This document shows, in pieces, positions 17,746 through 26,849 of a stretch of DNA of 64,000 nt. The DNA is from Firmicutes bacterium ASF500 (GTDB taxonomy: Bacteria > Bacillota > Clostridia > Oscillospirales > Oscillospiraceae). Within the stretch, counting starts at the first letter, position 1. The number at the start of each line of letters is the position of its first letter. Made by a program: the position numbers and the translations under genes. A model generated the notes under the pieces. That model saw only the letters and a list, made by a program, of their open reading frames with translations, had not been told where the DNA came from and searched no databases. Where the stretch lies: contig CP097573.1 in the NCBI GenBank assembly GCA_000492175.2, forward strand, positions 3,038,001-3,102,000, read 5' to 3'.

Positions 17746-20010
17746 ATGAACGATTTCCGCACCCAGCTGGCGGAGCGGTGTATGCAGAACGACCCGCCGC
17801 CCTGCGCCTCGGTCTGCCCCTTCGGCCTGGACGTCCGGGCCTTCGCCGGACACATGAAGCGGGGGGCCTTCAGCGCCGCCTTCCGGCTGTATCGGGACGC
17901 GGTGGCCTTCCCCGGGATTGTCAGCCGGCTGTGCGATCAGCCCTGCGGCCAGGCCTGCGTCTTCTCCGGGCAAAACGGGGCCATCGCCCTGCGGGACCTG
18001 GAGGCGGCGGCCATCGCCCACGCCCCCAACATCAACCCCAACCGGTACAGCCTGCCCAAGCGGCCCGGGAAAATCGTCATCGTGGGCGCGGGGCCCAGCG
18101 GCTTGGCCTGCGCTCTGCGGCTGGCCTCGAAAAAGTACGAGGTCGTTATCCTGGAGCGAGAAGAACGTATGGGCGGCTCCCTGTGGGGCCTCCTCCCGGA
18201 GGAGGTCCTGCTGCCCGAGCTGGAGCGGCAGTTTATGTATGAGACGGTGGACCTCCGCCTCTCCACCCCTGTGACGGACCTGTCCCGGCTGGAGGCGGAC
18301 GCCGTATATGTTGCCACTGGCCGGGAGGGAAATTCCTTCGGCCTGGAGCTGTCCGGCCAGGGGGCCTGCGCCTCCCGGACGGAGGGCTTCTTCCTGGGAG
18401 GGGAGCTGACGGGCGGGACCGTCATGGAGGCCATCGCCTGCGGACTGCTGGCGGCCAAGGCCATCGAGCGCTATCTGAAAATCGGGACCATGAACGAGCC
18501 CCTCCGGGACTGGTCCACCCGCTTCCACCCCGACCCCGGCCTTCTGTCCTACACGCCCCCCGCCCCCCGGACGGGAGAGGGCGTCCTCACCAAGGAGGAG
18601 GCCGAGGCCGAGGCGGGCCGGTGCCAGCAATGCCAGTGCGACGCCTGCGTCAAGTACTGCGACCTGATGCGGAGCTACCGCAAGTACCCCAAGCGGGTGG
18701 AGGAGGAGGTAGCCACCACCATCGAGCCGGTAAGCCTGTCCCGAAAGGCCCGGCTGGCTACCCGGTTCATCGCCACATGCAACCACTGCGGCCTGTGCAA
18801 GCAGGTCTGCCCCGTCTCCCTGGACACCGGGGCCTACCTCCTGGACAGTCACCGGCGGATGGTGGAGGAGAAGGCCATGCCCTGGGCCTATCACGAGTTC
18901 TGGCTGCGGGATATGGAGTTCTCCACGGGGGACGCCTCCCTGGTGGTCAACGCCTCTAAAAGCGGCAAGCCCAAGTATCTGCTTTTCCCCGGCTGCCGTC
19001 TGGGCGGCTCCGACCCCCAGCTGGTGCTGGACATCTTCCAGGTCCTTTTGGAGCGGGAGCCGGAGTCAGCCCTGTTCCTGTCCTGCTGCGGCGCTCCGGC
19101 GGAGTGGGCCGGGGAGGAGGCGCTTCACCAGCGGACCGTCCAGTACTTCGCCCAGGTCTGGGAGAGCCTGGGCAGGCCCCAGGTGGTCTTTGCCTGCCTC
19201 AACTGCCGCCAGGAGCTGGCCCGGCACCTGCCCCAGGCGGAGGGAATCTCCCTGTATGAGCTGCTGGACCGCTGGGAACTGCCCGTTTCCCAGTCCGGCG
19301 GAGGACAGACCGCCGCCGTCTTTGACCCCTGCCCCAGCCGGGACTTCCCGGAGGCCCGGGAGGCGGCGCGCTCCCTGGCCCGAAAGGCTGGCTTCCGGCT
19401 GGAGGCCCTCCCCCTGGAGGGGGAGCACGCCCAGTGCTGCGGCTGGGGGGGACAGGTGGAGATCGCCAACCCCAAATACGCCGAGGGAGTGACCCAGAAC
19501 CGGATCGAGGCCAGCCCCCTGCCCTATCTGGTCTACTGCGCCAACTGCCGGGATGTGTTCCGCCGCCGGGATAAGGCCGCGGCCCATCTCCTGCGGGCCA
19601 TTCTCCCCGGAGGGGAAGCGGGCGGGCTGTGGGACGGCTCCGTCCCCACCGCCACCCAGAGCCGGGACAACCGGCGCTGGCTGAAGCACCAGCTTTTACT
19701 GCAATACAAGCCGGAGGAGGCGCGTTTGATGGACACTCCCCAGACAGGGGCCCCTTTGCTCATCGCCCCGGAGCTGTTGGAAAAAATGAATCTCAGCTAT
19801 CTGCTCCGGGAGGACGTGGAGCTGGTGGTGGAGACCTGCGAGCGGACCGGAACGTACCTGGTCAACGAGGAGACGGGCACCCGCCTGGGCCACGCCATGG
19901 CCGGACGGCTGACCGTCTGGGCGGAGTACCGCAATCTGGAAAACTGCCGGGAGCTGGTGAACGTATACGCCCACCGGATGCGGATTATGGAGGGAATGGG
20001 AAATGTCTAA
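17746..20010 (+). CDS. Pyridine nucleotide-disulfide oxidoreductase / Fe-S dicluster protein
   Basis: 754 residues. N-terminal cysteine-rich segment (CASVCPFGLD at 21-30, then CDQPCGQAC), as in GltD-type proteins. An FAD-binding GxGxxG motif, IVGAGPSGLACALRL, lies near residue 109. A ferredoxin-like pair follows (CQQCQCDACVKYC near 290; CNHCGLCKQVCP near 345). The C-terminal half resembles heterodisulfide-reductase CCG domains (LSCCGAP, QCCGWGG, YCANCRD). Such proteins accompany DVU_1557-type redox proteins. It probably accepts or delivers electrons for the flavin-less hydroxylase. Confidence 0.82.
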   Translation: MNDFRTQLAERCMQNDPPPCASVCPFGLDVRAFAGHMKRGAFSAAFRLYRDAVAFPGIVSRLCDQPCGQACVFSGQNGAIALRDLEAAAIAHAPNINPNRYSLPKRPGKIVIVGAGPSGLACALRLASKKYEVVILEREERMGGSLWGLLPEEVLLPELERQFMYETVDLRLSTPVTDLSRLEADAVYVATGREGNSFGLELSGQGACASRTEGFFLGGELTGGTVMEAIACGLLAAKAIERYLKIGTMNEPLRDWSTRFHPDPGLLSYTPPAPRTGEGVLTKEEAEAEAGRCQQCQCDACVKYCDLMRSYRKYPKRVEEEVATTIEPVSLSRKARLATRFIATCNHCGLCKQVCPVSLDTGAYLLDSHRRMVEEKAMPWAYHEFWLRDMEFSTGDASLVVNASKSGKPKYLLFPGCRLGGSDPQLVLDIFQVLLEREPESALFLSCCGAPAEWAGEEALHQRTVQYFAQVWESLGRPQVVFACLNCRQELARHLPQAEGISLYELLDRWELPVSQSGGGQTAAVFDPCPSRDFPEAREAARSLARKAGFRLEALPLEGEHAQCCGWGGQVEIANPKYAEGVTQNRIEASPLPYLVYCANCRDVFRRRDKAAAHLLRAILPGGEAGGLWDGSVPTATQSRDNRRWLKHQLLLQYKPEEARLMDTPQTGAPLLIAPELLEKMNLSYLLREDVELVVETCERTGTYLVNEETGTRLGHAMAGRLTVWAEYRNLENCRELVNVYAHRMRIMEGMGNV

Positions 20011-20194
20011 CCGGCCGCTGATTTGCAGCACCTGCCGCTGTCCCCTGGAGGAGAAGCGGGTGGATTTTGAATATCTGGGACACACCTTTTTTGCCGACGC
20101 CCCCCGCTGTCCGGTCTGCGGCCAGGTCTATCTCTCTGAGGAGCTGGTGAAGGGCCGGGTGGCCGAGGTGGAAATGCAGCTGGAAGATAAATAG
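20003..20194 (+). CDS. DVU_1557-type small redox protein
   Basis: 63 residues with two CxxC-like knuckles, CSTCRCP and CPVCGQ, spaced like a zinc ribbon or rubredoxin-like site. The ATG overlaps the end of the previous gene by eight bases. Probably a small metal-binding or electron-transfer partner of the oxidoreductase; the family function is unproven. Confidence 0.78.
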   Translation: MSNRPLICSTCRCPLEEKRVDFEYLGHTFFADAPRCPVCGQVYLSEELVKGRVAEVEMQLEDK

Positions 20195-20207
20195 GAGGCG
20201 GGACACC

Positions 20208-20816
20208 ATGAACGATCACAGAGAAGTACCGGAGCTCCTGGGCTCCACACTCCGGGACCTGCGGCTCCAGCACGGCCTGACTCTGCGGGACATGGCGGAC
20301 AAGACCGGCCTGTCCACCGGCTTTCTCAGCAAGGTGGAGCGGGGGTTTAGTCAGCCCTCTATCAACAATTTACACAAGATCTGCTATGTCCTTCACATCG
20401 CCATTGACGATCTGGCCGCCCCCCGGCGGGACAGCCAGCGCCCCGAGCACCCCCACCCCGCCGCCCCCGGCTCCCCGCTGATTAAGAAGGGACAGCGCTC
20501 CCTCATCTACAGCGTGAACCACATGGTAAAGCTGGAGTCCATTTTCTCCGCCAGCTCCAGCTATAAGCTGGACGTGCTGACCCTGACGGGGGGCAAGGTG
20601 GAGTACGCCTCCAAGCACCGCTATGAGGAGGTGGGCATCGTCTCTCAGGGGCGGATGGAGATTCAGTTTGAAACCGGCCAGACCTACCTGATGGACGAGG
20701 GCGATGTACTCCAGATTCCTGCGGACACCGAGCACACGGTGCGCAACCTGTCCGAGAGCCCCTGCGTCAGCTTCTGGTTCAAGCTGATGGACCAGGGGGA
20801 CGACGGCGAGGTATGA
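20208..20816 (+). CDS. XRE family regulator with cupin domain
   Basis: 202 residues. N-terminal helix-turn-helix (LGSTLRDLRLQHGLTLRDMADKTGLSTGFLSKVERG, residues 8-45) and a C-terminal cupin (about 120-195: HRYEEVGIVSQGRMEIQFE, then GDVLQIPADTEHTVRNLSE). The cupin probably senses a small ligand. It lies inside the operon and its stop overlaps the ligase start (ATGA). It is a candidate local regulator for the cluster. Confidence 0.9.
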   Translation: MNDHREVPELLGSTLRDLRLQHGLTLRDMADKTGLSTGFLSKVERGFSQPSINNLHKICYVLHIAIDDLAAPRRDSQRPEHPHPAAPGSPLIKKGQRSLIYSVNHMVKLESIFSASSSYKLDVLTLTGGKVEYASKHRYEEVGIVSQGRMEIQFETGQTYLMDEGDVLQIPADTEHTVRNLSESPCVSFWFKLMDQGDDGEV

Positions 20817-22054
20817 GGCGCAGTGTCCTCCAGCCCTGGATTGGGGCGGAGACAGGCTGTGACAGCCGGGAGGCGCTGGACCGCTGGCAGCTGGCGCGCC
20901 TGCGGGAGGCCGTCGCCTACGCCAAGGCCAACAGCCCCTTCTATCGGGAGCATCTGAGAGAGGTCCGGCCGGAGGACATCGTTGGCCGGGACAGCCTGTC
21001 CCGTATCCCCTTCACCACGGCGGACCAGCTGCGGGCCGGTCCCCAGCTCTGGCTGTGCTGCGGGGCCGCTCAGGTGGAGCGAATCGTCACCCTCAAGACC
21101 TCGGGCACCACCAGCGCCCCCAAGCGGGTCTTTTTCCGCCGGGAGGACCAGGAGCGGACGGTGGACTTCTTCGCCCACGGCATGGGGGAGCTGGTCTGTC
21201 CCGGGGACCGGGTGCTCATCCTCATGCCCGGCAAGCAGCCGGGGAGCGTGGGCGACCTGCTGGAGCGGGGGCTGGCCCGGGCCGGCGTTCAGGCGGTCCA
21301 GGGCGGGCCGGTGGCCGACATCGCCGCCTGTTATGGCCTGCTCCGCGCCTCCGGATGCAGCTGCGTCGTAGGCATCCCCGCCCAGGTGCTGGGGCTGGCG
21401 GAGTACAGGACCCTGCTCCCCCCCTCGGAGCGGGCCCGGCTGAAATCGGTGCTGCTCAGCGCCGACGCCGCCCACCCCGCCCTCAAGCGCCGGGTGGGGG
21501 AGCTGATGGGCTGTGAGGTCTTCGACCACTTCGGCATGACCGAGATGGGCTTCGGCGTGGCGGTGGAGTGCTCCGCCCACCAGGGCTGTCACATCCGGGA
21601 GAACCACATTCTGGTGGAGGTGGTGGACCCGGAGACGGGGGCCCCTCTCCCCGACGGCCAGACGGGGGAGCTGGTCTTTACCACCCTGGACCGGCGGGCC
21701 ATGCCCGTTCTCCGCTACCGGACGGGGGACATGGGACTGCTTCCGGCGGGCCCCTGTCCCTGCGGCAGCTTCATCCGGCGGATGGTCCCCCGGGGCGGAC
21801 GGCTCCGGGACCGGGGCCGCCTGTGGGCGCTGGACGGCGTCCTGCTGGACTGCCCGGGGGTGGTGGACTACGCCCTGGAGGAGGGGGACGGTCTGTCCCT
21901 CACCCTGCTGGGGGTCAGGCCCCCGGAGCTTGAGGAGGCCCGCCGCCGCTTAAAGCAGGCGGGGATTGAGCCGGTCTCCCTCACATCCCGGGCCATCACC
22001 GGCTTTTCCGGTACCGGGATGCAGAAACGAACCCTGAGCGAGAGGAGCGATTGA
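20813..22054 (+). CDS. DVU_1553-type AMP-forming ligase (PaaK-like)
   Basis: 413 residues of the adenylate-forming superfamily, similar in layout to phenylacetate-CoA ligase. The phosphate-binding loop LKTSGTTSAPKRVFF is near residue 95; FDHFGMTEMGFG near 240 is the adenine/ATP motif; LRYRTGDMG near 305 is the hinge aspartate region. The substrate is unknown. Family members occur repeatedly with XdhC, TrsS and molybdenum hydroxylases, so activation of a carboxylate on a cofactor or substrate is an inference. Confidence 0.82.
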   Translation: MRRSVLQPWIGAETGCDSREALDRWQLARLREAVAYAKANSPFYREHLREVRPEDIVGRDSLSRIPFTTADQLRAGPQLWLCCGAAQVERIVTLKTSGTTSAPKRVFFRREDQERTVDFFAHGMGELVCPGDRVLILMPGKQPGSVGDLLERGLARAGVQAVQGGPVADIAACYGLLRASGCSCVVGIPAQVLGLAEYRTLLPPSERARLKSVLLSADAAHPALKRRVGELMGCEVFDHFGMTEMGFGVAVECSAHQGCHIRENHILVEVVDPETGAPLPDGQTGELVFTTLDRRAMPVLRYRTGDMGLLPAGPCPCGSFIRRMVPRGGRLRDRGRLWALDGVLLDCPGVVDYALEEGDGLSLTLLGVRPPELEEARRRLKQAGIEPVSLTSRAITGFSGTGMQKRTLSERSD

Positions 22055-22055
22055 G

Positions 22056-23339
22056 ATGCACAGGACCGCAAGCGTCTGTCCCGTCTGCTTAAAGCCCATT
22101 CCGGCGGTACGGGTGGAGCGGGACGGGCGGTATTTTCAGGAAAAGACCTGCCCGGAGCACGGGGATTTCTCCACCTTGGTCTGGCAGGGCAGCCAGGCCC
22201 TGGAGGACTGGACCGGCCCCCGGGAGGAGACCGGGGCGGAGGACGGCCTGGGCTGTCCCCAGGACTGCGGCCTGTGCGGGAATCACCTGCGGACCACCTG
22301 CTGCGCCCTGCTGGAGGTGACCAGCCGGTGTAATCTCCACTGCCGCTTCTGCTTCGCCGACAGCGCTCAGACCCAGGACCCGCCTCTGGAGCGGGTGAAG
22401 GGCTGGATTGACGATATTGCCCGTCAGACCGGCGGGGCCCTGCTCCAGCTCAGCGGAGGGGAGCCCACCCTGCGGGACGACCTGCCCGAGATCACCGCCT
22501 ATGCCAAGCGGGCCGGGTGCCGCTATGTCCAGCTGAACACCAACGGCCTGCGGCTGGCGGAGGACCCGGACTACCTCCGCGCCCTGGTCCAGGCGGGGCT
22601 GGATATCGTCTTTTTGCAGTTTGACGGGGTGGACGACGAGATCTACCGCACCCTCCGGGGCCGGGCGCTGCTGAAGGACAAAGGGGCGGCCATTCTGGCC
22701 TGCGCCGGGGAGAACGTGGGCGTCGTGCTGGTGCCCACCCTGGTGCCCGGGGTCAACACCCATCAGATTGGCGATATCCTCCGCTTCGGACTGGCCTGGA
22801 GCCCCACTGTCCGGGGGGTCCATTTCCAGCCGGTGAGCTACTTCGGCCGGGTGCCTCAGCTGCCGGAGGACGGACAGCGGTACACCATGGGCCAGCTCCT
22901 GGACGATATCGTAGACCAGACCGGCGGGCTGTTCCCCCGGGAGAGCCTGACACCCTCCTCCTGTGACCACCCCCTCTGCGGCCTCCACGGGGACTACATC
23001 GCCCTGCCCAAGGGGGAGGTCTACCCCCTGTCCAGCCGGAACCGGCCCCCCGCCCCCTGCTGCTGTGCCCCTGACCCGGCCCAACAGAACCGGGAGTACA
23101 TCGGCTCCCGCTGGAGCGGGCCGGAGGAGGGCTGCTGCTGTACCCCGGAGGCGGACATTCACTCCCTGGACGGGTTTTTGCAGTGGAAGCAGGCCCGGGG
23201 CTTCACCATCACCTCCATGAACTTTCAGGACGCGGGCAATCTGGACGTGGAGCGCCTGCGCCAGTGCAGCCTTCACGTCTACCGGGACGGGAAGCTGATT
23301 CCCTTCTGCGCGGCGTATCTCTCGCCGCTGGCGCTGTGA
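22056..23339 (+). CDS. trsS: Radical SAM protein TrsS
   Basis: 427 residues. The radical SAM cluster ligands Cys92, Cys96 and Cys99 lie in SRCNLHCRFCF, followed by LQLSGGEPTLRDD. An N-terminal CPVCLKPI knuckle and CPQDCGLCGNH precede it. The C-terminal region is unusually cysteine-rich (CCCAPD near 350, GCCCTP near 370) and could bind auxiliary Fe-S clusters. Some relatives are selenoproteins; I see no in-frame TGA, so this looks like the all-cysteine form. One base separates it from the ligase gene. Confidence 0.82.
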   Translation: MHRTASVCPVCLKPIPAVRVERDGRYFQEKTCPEHGDFSTLVWQGSQALEDWTGPREETGAEDGLGCPQDCGLCGNHLRTTCCALLEVTSRCNLHCRFCFADSAQTQDPPLERVKGWIDDIARQTGGALLQLSGGEPTLRDDLPEITAYAKRAGCRYVQLNTNGLRLAEDPDYLRALVQAGLDIVFLQFDGVDDEIYRTLRGRALLKDKGAAILACAGENVGVVLVPTLVPGVNTHQIGDILRFGLAWSPTVRGVHFQPVSYFGRVPQLPEDGQRYTMGQLLDDIVDQTGGLFPRESLTPSSCDHPLCGLHGDYIALPKGEVYPLSSRNRPPAPCCCAPDPAQQNREYIGSRWSGPEEGCCCTPEADIHSLDGFLQWKQARGFTITSMNFQDAGNLDVERLRQCSLHVYRDGKLIPFCAAYLSPLAL

Positions 23340-23974
23340 GCGGCTGGTGGTCCCCCCTCTTCCGGGACTGCGGAGAGGGGGAGAAGCCGGGGGGGCTGGC
23401 CCTGACCCGGCGGGCGGCGGAGTACTGCTCCTTCGGCCCGGACAGCCGCCTGCTGGACGTGGCCGCCGGAGCCGGCGAGACGGCCCGCTATCTGCGCCGG
23501 ACCCTGGGGTGCCAGGTTGCCGGCCTGGACAGCGACCCGTCCCGCACATACCCCGAGGTGCGCCCGGGCCGGGCCCAGGCCCTGCCCTTCCCCGATGGGA
23601 CCTTCGACGGCGTGCTCATCGAGTGCGCCCTGTCCCAGATGGACCAGCCGGAGACCGTCCTGGGGGAATGCGCCCGGGTCCTGCGCCCGGGGGGCTGGCT
23701 GGTGCTGTCCGACCTGTACGCCCGAAGGGGCAATCCCGCCCAGACCCCGCTGGGCCGTCTGGACAGCCGGGAGAGCCTGGAAAACCGCCTGCTCCAGTCC
23801 GGGCTGACCCCCGCCCTCTTTGAGGACCACACCGCCGCCCTCACCGCCCTGTGGGCCGGAGCCCTCATGTCGGGGGAGGGGTGCGCCCTGTCCCAGACCA
23901 TGAGGGGCCCAGACTGGCCGGAGGGGGTCAAAACCGGCTATTACCTGTGTACCGCACAGAAGGGGGAAGCCTGA
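23336..23974 (+). CDS. trsM: SAM-dependent methyltransferase TrsM (DVU_1556 type)
   Basis: 212 residues from GTG 23336, overlapping the trsS stop as GTGA; the frame is open further upstream inside trsS but would then duplicate coding sequence. The class I methyltransferase motif LLDVAAGAGETARYL (about 38-52) and ARVLRPGGWLVLSDLY (about 115-130) are clear. It is always close to TrsS in such clusters as far as I know. The acceptor is unknown. Confidence 0.78.
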   Translation: MSGWWSPLFRDCGEGEKPGGLALTRRAAEYCSFGPDSRLLDVAAGAGETARYLRRTLGCQVAGLDSDPSRTYPEVRPGRAQALPFPDGTFDGVLIECALSQMDQPETVLGECARVLRPGGWLVLSDLYARRGNPAQTPLGRLDSRESLENRLLQSGLTPALFEDHTAALTALWAGALMSGEGCALSQTMRGPDWPEGVKTGYYLCTAQKGEA

Positions 23975-25026
23975 TGCGCACCTTATACCTTATCCGCCAC
24001 GGACAGCCCCTGACGAACCAGCGCCGCACCTGCGGCTATGCCCAGGACGTGCCCCTGTCCCCAGAGGGGCGGCGTCAGGCGGAGGCCCTGGCGCTCTGGG
24101 CCCAAGGCAAAGAAATTCAGGCGGTATACGCCAGCCCCCTGCTGCGGTGCCGTCAGACCGCCGATATTCTCGCTGGAGAATATACACCGGTCTATTTGGA
24201 GGACGATCTCCGGGAGGTGGACACCGGGGCGTGGACCGGGCTGACCTTTGAGGAGATCAAAGCCCGCTGGCCCGCCGAGTATGAGCGGCGGGGCCGGGCG
24301 CTGGGGACCTTCCCTCCGCCTGGAGGCGAGAGCTTCCACCAGGCGGGGACCCGGATGGAGCGAACCATAGCCCGCCTGCTGGCCCAGTCTCAGGGGAATC
24401 TCGGGGTGGTGGCCCACGGCGGGATTAACCGAGGCTGGCTGTGCCGCCTGCTGGGCCGGTCCCCCGACCAGGTGATGGCCCTGCCTCAGCCCTGGGGCGG
24501 GCTCACTGAGGTGCGCGTGGACGGGGACCGCCTCATGGTGGAGCGTCTGGGGGTGCGGCCCTCCCCCTGGCCCAGCCGGGAGGAGATCGAAGCCCTCTGG
24601 GAAACATATCACACCCCCGCCCCCGTCCGGGCCCACTGTGAGGCGGTGGCCATGCGGGCCGGGGAGCTGGCCGGACAGACCGGCCTGACCCTGGACCTGG
24701 CGCTGCTGAACGCCGCCTGCCTGCTCCACGACCTGGTCCGGGACCGGCCCGGCCACGCCCGGGCCGGCGGGGAGCGGCTGGTCCAGGAGGGCTGGCCGGA
24801 GGTGGGCGCGCTGGTGTCCGTCCACCACGATCTGCCCCGGGAGGCCGGGGCGGAGGCCGCCCTGCTCTTCCTGGCCGACAAGCTGGTTCAGGAGACCCGG
24901 CCTGTCACCCTGGAGGAGCGGTTTCAGGCCAAGCGGGCCCAGTGCAAAACCCCCGAGGCCCTGAATGCCTGGGAGGAGCGCTTCCGCCAGGCCAGGGAGG
25001 CGGCGGAGCGGCTGAACCTACTGTAA
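23974..25026 (+). CDS. Histidine phosphatase - HD domain fusion
   Basis: 350 residues. The N-terminal half is a phosphoglycerate-mutase-like phosphatase: catalytic LIRHGQP at residues 6-12, REVDTGAW near 80, and VAHGGINR near 145. The C-terminal half has HD-type metal ligands (LLHDLVRD near 250 and SVHHDL near 280). The start overlaps the trsM stop (TGATG). Fusion of an alpha-ribazole-phosphatase-like enzyme with an HD hydrolase suggests phosphate removal from a nucleotide-like cofactor intermediate; this is inference. Confidence 0.8.
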   Translation: MRTLYLIRHGQPLTNQRRTCGYAQDVPLSPEGRRQAEALALWAQGKEIQAVYASPLLRCRQTADILAGEYTPVYLEDDLREVDTGAWTGLTFEEIKARWPAEYERRGRALGTFPPPGGESFHQAGTRMERTIARLLAQSQGNLGVVAHGGINRGWLCRLLGRSPDQVMALPQPWGGLTEVRVDGDRLMVERLGVRPSPWPSREEIEALWETYHTPAPVRAHCEAVAMRAGELAGQTGLTLDLALLNAACLLHDLVRDRPGHARAGGERLVQEGWPEVGALVSVHHDLPREAGAEAALLFLADKLVQETRPVTLEERFQAKRAQCKTPEALNAWEERFRQAREAAERLNLL

Positions 25027-25039
25027 GGAGGAATGAAAC

Positions 25040-25981
25040 ATGGCAGAGCTGGCCGGACTGATTTTAGCCGCCGGGGTCTCCTCCCGGATGGGGACCTTCA
25101 AGCCCATGCTGACGGTGGACGGACAGACTATGGTCCGCCGGGTGGCGGACATGATGCGCCGGGCGGGGGCCGACCCCATCGCCGTTGTCACCGGCTATCA
25201 CAGTCAGGCGCTGGAGCGCCACCTAACCGGCGTTCTCTTCATTCGGAACGAGCGCTACTACGGGACCCAGATGCTGGACTCCCTCCTGCTGGGGCTGGAG
25301 GGCCTGCCGGAGGATGTCCGGCGGGTGCTGGTTTCCCCCGCCGATATCCCCCTGGTGGAGCCGGGGACGGTGGACGCCCTGCTGGCGGCGGAGGGGGACT
25401 TCGTCCGCCCCCTGTTTCAGGGGACCCCCGGCCATCCGGTGGTGCTGTCCCGCTCCCTCCTCCCGGCCCTGCGGTCTTACGGCGGCGAGGGCGGCTTGAA
25501 GGGGGCCGTGGGGGCGCTGGGCATCCCGGTTACCGACGTAGCCGTGGACGACCGGGGCACCGCCCTGGACAGCGACACCCGGGACGAGTACGCCGCCCTG
25601 TTAAAATACCGCCGCCAGCAGACCAACCGGCCCCAGCCCCTCCAGCTGGACCTGCACCTGGGGCTCCAGGCGGAGACAGGCTTCTTCACCCCCCGGTGCG
25701 CCCAGTTTCTGGAGCTGATTCAGACCACCGGCTCCATGCTCAACGCCTGCCACTGTATGCATATGTCCTACTCCAAGGGCTGGACCACCATCAACGAGAT
25801 GGAGCGCCAGCTGGGCTACCCCGTCCTCATCCGCAGTCAGGGGGGGAGCAACGGCGGCGGCTCCAGCCTGACTGAGCAGGGCGCGGCCCTCCTCTCCGCC
25901 TACCGCAGGCTCCAGGAGGACATCCAGGCCTACAGTCAAGCGGCCTTTGAAAAATATTTTCCCCGCGATCATCAATCATAA
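25040..25981 (+). CDS. DVU_1551-type NTP transferase with C-terminal ModE/LysR-like HTH
   Basis: 313 residues. Residues 1-190 are a MobA/MocA-like nucleotidyltransferase (GLILAAGVSSRMGTFKPML; VSPADIPLVEP). Residues about 205-300 resemble the ModE N-terminal winged helix (LELIQTTGSMLNACHCMHMSYSKGWTTINEMERQLGYPVL, then GGSNGGGSSLTEQG). It could attach CMP or another nucleotide to molybdopterin and also bind DNA. A ModE-like palindrome lies before modA, 3.8 kb downstream. The start follows AAGGAGG. Confidence 0.85.
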   Translation: MAELAGLILAAGVSSRMGTFKPMLTVDGQTMVRRVADMMRRAGADPIAVVTGYHSQALERHLTGVLFIRNERYYGTQMLDSLLLGLEGLPEDVRRVLVSPADIPLVEPGTVDALLAAEGDFVRPLFQGTPGHPVVLSRSLLPALRSYGGEGGLKGAVGALGIPVTDVAVDDRGTALDSDTRDEYAALLKYRRQQTNRPQPLQLDLHLGLQAETGFFTPRCAQFLELIQTTGSMLNACHCMHMSYSKGWTTINEMERQLGYPVLIRSQGGSNGGGSSLTEQGAALLSAYRRLQEDIQAYSQAAFEKYFPRDHQS

Positions 25982-25998
25982 ATTGGGAGGAACAAACG

Positions 25999-26829
25999 AT
26001 GCAAACGCTATTTCAACAGATGAATCAGCGCCTGGCCCAGGGTGAGAGCCTGGTCCTGGTGAGCGTAGAGGCCAGCAGCGGCTCCACCCCCCGGGGGGAG
26101 GGGGCCATGATGCTGGTGTCCGCCCAGGGACGGATCGCCGGGACCATCGGCGGCGGCGCGGTGGAGTACCGCAGTGAGCAGCTGGCCCGGGAGGCGCTGG
26201 CGGCGGGCCGGTCCCGGGTGGAGCGCTTCCAACTCCGGCCCAACGAGGTCCAGGACCTGGGCATGATCTGCGGCGGCGACGTGGAGGTCAGCTTCCGCTA
26301 TCTGGCCGGCGGCGACGAGGCCGCCATCGCCTGGGCCAGGGAGGAGGAAGCACGGCTGACCCCCTCGGGAAGGGTCTATATCTTCGGCGGCGGCCACGTG
26401 GCCCAGGCCCTGGTCCCCGCCCTGGCGGCGGTGGACTTCCGGTGCGTAGTGCTGGAGGACCGGGAGGACTTCTGCCGGCCCGAGCTCTTCCCCGGCGTGG
26501 AGGAGACCCGGCTCATCCAGAACGGCGACCCCGCCGCCTACGCGGGCATCACGGCGGAGGACTATGTCGCCGTCATGACCCGGGGCCACAAGGATGACCT
26601 TACCGTCCAGGCCCAGGCCCTGAAAACTCCGGCCAAATACATCGGGGTCATTGGGAGCCGGAAAAAGACGGCGGCGGTGTTCGCCAAGCTCAGGGACATG
26701 GGCTATACCGACGCCGACCTCCAGCGCGTCACCACCCCCATCGGCCTGAGCATCAAGGCCGAGACCCCCGCGGAGATCGCGGTGAGCATCGCGGCCCAGC
26801 TCATTCAGCTCCGGGCCGAGACCAAGTAA
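25999..26829 (+). CDS. xdhC: XdhC family molybdenum hydroxylase maturation factor
   Basis: 276 residues. The N-terminal XdhC/CoxI segment carries SSGSTPRGEGAMM and GTIGGGAVEY (about 20-60). A Rossmann-type C-terminal half has VYIFGGGHVAQALVPALAAVDF and the end motif IGVIGSRKK. XdhC proteins bind and sulfurate the molybdenum cofactor before insertion into xanthine-dehydrogenase-type enzymes, so its client is probably the hydroxylase at 14.7 kb. Confidence 0.9.
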   Translation: MQTLFQQMNQRLAQGESLVLVSVEASSGSTPRGEGAMMLVSAQGRIAGTIGGGAVEYRSEQLAREALAAGRSRVERFQLRPNEVQDLGMICGGDVEVSFRYLAGGDEAAIAWAREEEARLTPSGRVYIFGGGHVAQALVPALAAVDFRCVVLEDREDFCRPELFPGVEETRLIQNGDPAAYAGITAEDYVAVMTRGHKDDLTVQAQALKTPAKYIGVIGSRKKTAAVFAKLRDMGYTDADLQRVTTPIGLSIKAETPAEIAVSIAAQLIQLRAETK

Positions 26830-26849
26830 GAGACAAGGAGGCGGCGGTT

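Noticed and set aside
14682..17855. Minus-strand frame of 1057 codons
   Set aside because: Antisense shadow of the hydroxylase gene, with Gly/Val/His-rich noise composition.
22056..23339. Selenocysteine codon in TrsS
   Set aside because: Some relatives are selenoproteins, but this frame has no internal TGA; cysteines fill the candidate places.
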